From NCBI GenBank assembly GCA_010645155.1, contig CM021323.1:9363636-9427635 (forward strand): a stretch of DNA of 64,000 bases. Direction: 5' to 3'. Below the pieces are notes generated by a model. The model did no database searches and was not told the origin of the DNA. It worked only from the letters and a program-made list of their open reading frames with translations. The DNA comes from Tigriopus japonicus (Eukaryota > Arthropoda > Copepoda > Harpacticoida > Harpacticidae). The position numbers and the translations under genes are program-made. Positions 59,911 to 64,000 of the stretch are shown one piece after another; position 1 is the first letter of the stretch, and every line of letters begins with the position of its first letter.

Positions 59911-60520
59911 TACAGGGTGCGTATGGTATTTGTTGATCGACTTTGGTGGTGTTTTTTGGAATATCTGTTAGAGCTATAGGTTTGAAATTAAGTCAGCTCA
60001 AAGATGAGTCATATGTGAGTGTGTGGACGAAAAATGGCATCAAAAGAAGAATTTACAGTTCCAATTTCATGGAAAAGACAAGAGGTCTTGTTAGAAATTC
60101 GCGCCGGAAAGTACAATACACAAAGTCTGGCTGTAGGACAGTTTTGGCGATTTCGTTGGACGGGACTTAATTTTGACCTCCTAACTCTTCGGATCTCAAT
60201 CCGTTGGATTTTTTCATATTGGGCGTGGTTAAAAGACATACCAACCGAACTCCATGCAACACCTCAGACGAATTGAAGCAAAAAACCGCCATGAATTTGC
60301 AAATTTGTCCAAGGACTTGGCAGCCAAGGCCTGCTCCCGATTCAGGCCCAGACTGGAAAGAGTTTTTCACGAGAAAGGCGGTTTCTTTGACTAAAATAAT
60401 AGTATTTTCAACGCTGAATCCAAACATGTGCTAATTTCTCGAATCGGACCAAGATTTTTGAAATGGCAGCCTTTTTCCTGCAGAACTCCTGAAATCAACA
60501 AATACCATACGCACCCTGTA
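59911..60520 (+). mobile_element. Internally deleted mariner-type element with perfect 25-bp TIRs
   Basis: Ends CAGGGTGCGTATGGTATTTG (25 bp with the adjoining TTGAT, 59913-59937) and its exact inverted copy (60494-60518), flanked by TA on both sides; 606 bp between the TAs. Inside, one frame begins near 60033 with a transposase-like N-terminal helix (SWKRQEVLLEIRAGKY). After a deletion, SDLNPLDFFILGVVKRHTNR follows, resembling the catalytic C-terminal block PNSPDLNPLDF...W of Tc1/mariner transposases. It cannot make an active transposase. Intact matching ends suggest fairly recent mobilisation in trans. Confidence 0.78.
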
Positions 60521-60809
60521 TCTGGGGAAACGGTAATCCCACGAATTTTAAAATCACCAACGATCCTGAATTTTTTGAGAATGTCAGTTGCCAGCAGTTC
60601 ATCATAACGGAAAGAAACACAAAGCGAAGTGAACTGGCAGGCGGTACTTTATTTGATTAATGAATTAGGACTGGAGTGAAAATGCAAATTTTCTTTGGAT
60701 CCGAGACAGACCATGAAAAGGATTGACCCTTACCAACCCATTGCAAGTGGAAGTTGGATTTGCCAACCGTAAAGGAGGCTTTGATAATTCGGAATCTTGC
60801 TTTTGCTTA

Positions 60810-61145
60810 TTTATTTCCTCTAATTACACCCTGACACGAAAGTTGTGTCGTAGTCATACTTTGAGACTAAAAATGACGGCAATGCGTGGACACTTTGGCG
60901 CAATCAAACCACCAGTGTGCCCCAACAAGTGCCTAGAATATTTTTAGATTAGTTAGGATGTAATTTAAGGGCAAATAAGTGACAAATTATTCCTGGAACA
61001 GCAATTGTCAACTTGATGTCCGGCGTTTTCTTTTTGCTCGGTTCCATCTGCCTTTAAACCGCTGTGAAAAAATAGTGAATGGCAGAAATCAAATTTTACT
61101 CGGTTTTGGAGAAAGAAGACTAGTTTTGGAACACCTCTAACCAAA
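60810..61145 (+). repeat. Dispersed repeat, copy B (inverted relative to 29985-30350)
   Basis: Matches the reverse complement of 29985-30350 over its whole length. See copy A for shared strings. Ends near GGAACACCTCTAACC, corresponding to the mariner-like end of copy A. Confidence 0.65.
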
Positions 61146-63034
61146 AATAACGGGAAAAATTACAGTCCGTCATCATTCAAGAGCTCATGGAATATAGCTG
61201 TTCTAGACAGAGGAAATTAAATATGTAAGAACAGATAGTTTCGTAAATCTGTTAAACATATTTTGTTTAACGATCCAGTGAAAAATAAATAGTTTTCCTA
61301 GAAAGTGGATAGTAAATGCAGTTCTGTTTTTATTCTCGTTCATTTCACAATTGCATACATACATACCTACATACACACATGGACGTTTGCCTAACAAGTG
61401 AGAGTTCTAACAAAACATCTCAGCACGATATCTTTATCTTGTGCTCCCATGTAAGATCTTGAATTTCCATCTTAAGAATAGAGAAGTCGTATTGAGGGGA
61501 AGCATTTCACACTAGCAAAACTTTTTGCTATTTTCATTCTCAAAACTTGAAACTAAAAGGGATACCTTATAATATAAAAAAATGATGCACGTACAACCAA
61601 TAACTAACATGTCCTTCATCCAATTGTTGGCTTTTTAAATGTAGTCGGTACTTTGCAAAATAAACCAGTGCCCAAAGATGAATTGAATGGAAGCCTAGAG
61701 CCAAAAAGTGAAATTTAAACATAGATTGATCGGATGCACAGTACTGTAGATCACAGATACACGCTTCAGTAATAAATCACCCATACATAAAGCGAGTGAC
61801 AATAACGGACCAAAGATTTAGAGCCCATGACCTAATCAAAGAGCCATTCCAAGAAAGGTAACTTACATTCCGAATGAGTGTATCAGAATCAGATTCCTTC
61901 AGCAAAAACTGAAGACAAGGCATATTTGATGAGGATATTGATATCATTGGCGGAGTTGAATGAAACAAAATGCGCTTGGAGCATTCCTCGGGTTATTCTT
62001 GCGAAACAACAGAAAAACCCCAAACAGGAACATCTTCTAATGGGTGAAGGACTCATTAATCTCGTGCATTTAAATACGACACCAGTACTTTCTCTTTCAA
62101 TCTGATTCATTTGGTGTGATTGCTAAGCTAAGTCCTATTGTAGATTTAAGACTGACACACTTTTTGAAGATAAGGTCCGACATTATTGCTCAAAACAAAC
62201 TTGTTCAAAAATTGCCATGCAAAATCTCGACTACATTACGAGTACTTTTTATACCGTTGTTAGCAATTGGAACCGATCATGACGGATTAGCTTTGCAAAT
62301 TGGAAGAGGATTTACATAGAGCCATCCATGTCCAGGGGATTAAAGATTGAAAGGCAAGACCAAACAAAAGAGAGTGCCCTAGCAAATCGTATTTTTCATT
62401 ATTGCACACTGATTTGAAAGTGAACACTTCCGGCTATACATGACTTTGTGGCTTTGTTTATGAATTGGTTGGATCAAGACACTCACATTATTAATGGAAT
62501 AACCCCATTATTTGAGGAGTTTGAGTTTCGAAATTTTTTTTGAGCATTATTATCAAATTATAGCTAATGATGTCATAATACTTGTTAAAATCTAACGAGT
62601 AGATTTAATGAAACGTCAAAAGATATTCCTCAAAATTCGGTAAATAACCTTGAAAAAAGTGAAAATAAAATATTGATGATAGAGTACAAATACGGGGGGC
62701 GTACCAAGAAGAATGCAAATTGCTTAAAAACTGGAGAAAAGTAAGATATATCTAAGCAATCATTAAACTCTATTTCTCGACATGATCATAGTTTCGAGAT
62801 TCAATCTATTCTCTTCAAGAGACAAAAAAGTACATGCTGGAATGATGTCTAGACAATTTCTGCACTGAATTAGTTAATTAAAAAGTGAATACTGAGTCCA
62901 CAACATTTCCCTATCGCTTTAATGCTGGGATTATTTTGGGCTCCAAAAAACAACAAAGAACTAGGTGTCTTTACATCCTCTTCTGTAAGTAAATCCGGAC
63001 CTGGAACTACCAACGTCTGTGTGGTGGGCTCTGA
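61146..63034. other. Intergenic, no gene seen
   Basis: AT-rich, short random frames; a CATA/CACA simple repeat near 61355-61380. Confidence 0.5.
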
Positions 63035-63235
63035 CAACATGTAGTCAAATTTGGTGGGCCTTGACCCAAAAATCTGTTTTTTGGTGTCCAGTGTGCATTA
63101 AGAAGTTCGAAAATGGATAAACCTTTTGGGTCAGGGTTCAATTTTAGGAGCTGTATTTATACAGTGACCTCGTAGTCTTATTTATTGTGACCTCCCAGTC
63201 AGCTGTTTGCTAAATGACCATATGCCACAGGAAAG
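63035..63235 (+). repeat. Fragments of dispersed repeats related to 29.5 kb and 27.1 kb
   Basis: 63045-63065 shares GTCAAATTTGGTGGGCC with the hAT-like miniature near 29610. 63150-63230 is copy 2 of the repeat at 27110-27205. Confidence 0.4.
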
Positions 63236-64000
63236 GGCACGCTTTGAAAGAAGGGTCAAAATGGAACTTGCCTTTTTGACTCCAGATCCCACACAGTCTC
63301 AAAATTGTCAACCCAGGATGCATATTTCTTGAAATTTTAAAACTTCATTCACTTTATTGACTTTCTGCATCCACATTTTTCTTAACTTTGTGTCAAAATT
63401 GACAAACTTAATTAAAATGGACCGCTTCGACCCCTTGGATACCATTCAATGTTTTTTTTTTACCATCTTTGATCCTCTTACTGGCCTTGAACAGGAGGGG
63501 GTCTTCCAATCCACCTTTTTGACGGCGGCAAATATGGTCAAAAAAGGGTTGTCAAGAATGGTTATAAAGCAACTTCAGTAGCCAAAATTCTAAAGTTTAC
63601 ATGATATATGTTTCTTCAAAATTGGTCATTTGGATCAAAAATTACAAGGTCGTTTGCATTCATATTGGTATACCACTCGTTAGTGATGGACCAAAATACA
63701 AAAGTCTTTAGAGCAAAAGGCCTCATTATCGAGACTGAAAGTTTTGGCCGAAAGAGGGCTTTACCGAAACCGAAAGCAGCTAACTACAAAATTGTTGAAT
63801 GCAAAATTTACCTTACAAGATTTAATTTGCTCATGTGTTTGATATTGGTTAGTCGCAAATTTTAAAATAAATCGGAAAACTTTAATTTCAGAGGTTTTTG
63901 GATCAAAAAGAGAAATCGATTTTGTTGTCAAACTTATTTTTGCAGTGCATGTCTGCTTTCGGTATCGTTAGGTTTTACCGAAACTGAAACCGAAAGCATA
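63236..64000. other. Repeat-like sequence at the right edge, no gene
   Basis: TTTACCGAAACCGAAAGCAG at 63760-63779 and an inverted-plus-direct set of similar words at 63951-63998 suggest the edge of another repeat that continues outside. Nothing coding was recognised. Confidence 0.4.

Noticed and set aside
60560..64000. CRISPR-like or regularly spaced repeats
   Set aside because: No regular repeat-spacer pattern; the sequence is eukaryotic intergenic DNA.

Overview
The window is nuclear DNA of an animal, most likely an arthropod. It is AT-rich, coding sequence is split by many short introns (often 50-120 bases), genes are widely spaced, and the intergenic DNA holds decayed transposons. The gene set (peroxidasin, lola-type BTB zinc finger, Reeler protein, GABA/glycine-type anion channels, ecdysteroid-kinase-like protein) fits a crustacean, perhaps a copepod; the species-level guess is weak. 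All splice junctions were read by eye from GT/AG sites, frame and phase.

Layout. Positions 1-18091, minus strand: the 5' half of a peroxidasin gene, whose catalytic half lies beyond position 1. Two first coding exons, each encoding a signal sequence and an LRR N-cap, end in the same phase and can both join the same LRR exon. A complete Reeler-domain gene sits on the same strand inside the first intron (3218-3807). The same intron carries a 7.86-kb near-perfect palindrome (4439-12302) flanked by a 6-bp direct repeat, which is the most striking object here. Positions 20460-21190: a broken mariner-type transposase and an 80-bp TTAA-flanked miniature element. Positions 21478-22860, minus: a BTB/two-finger transcription factor. 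Positions 22.9-34.3 kb: gene-poor DNA with hAT-like elements, a foldback and dispersed repeats.

Positions 34497-36274 and 45080-46843, plus: two paralogous anionic Cys-loop receptor subunits about 9 kb apart, with unusual pore and ligand-site residues. Positions 47352-48293, minus: ARPC2, a subunit of the Arp2/3 actin nucleator, convergent with the second channel gene and probably overlapping it in the 3' UTR. Positions 49535-51250, minus: a CHK/EcKinase-like gene. Positions 51589-58815, minus: a 20-exon gene for a large secreted protein made of a signal peptide, a linker encoded by short phase-0 exons, a Cys-rich region and kelch-like propeller repeats. Positions 58.9-64 kb: repeats, including a 606-bp mariner-type element with perfect 25-bp inverted ends.

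Functional links: peroxidasin, the Reeler protein and the kelch protein are all predicted to be secreted or extracellular. The two channel subunits are a local duplication and could co-assemble. Otherwise the genes look like independent neighbours.
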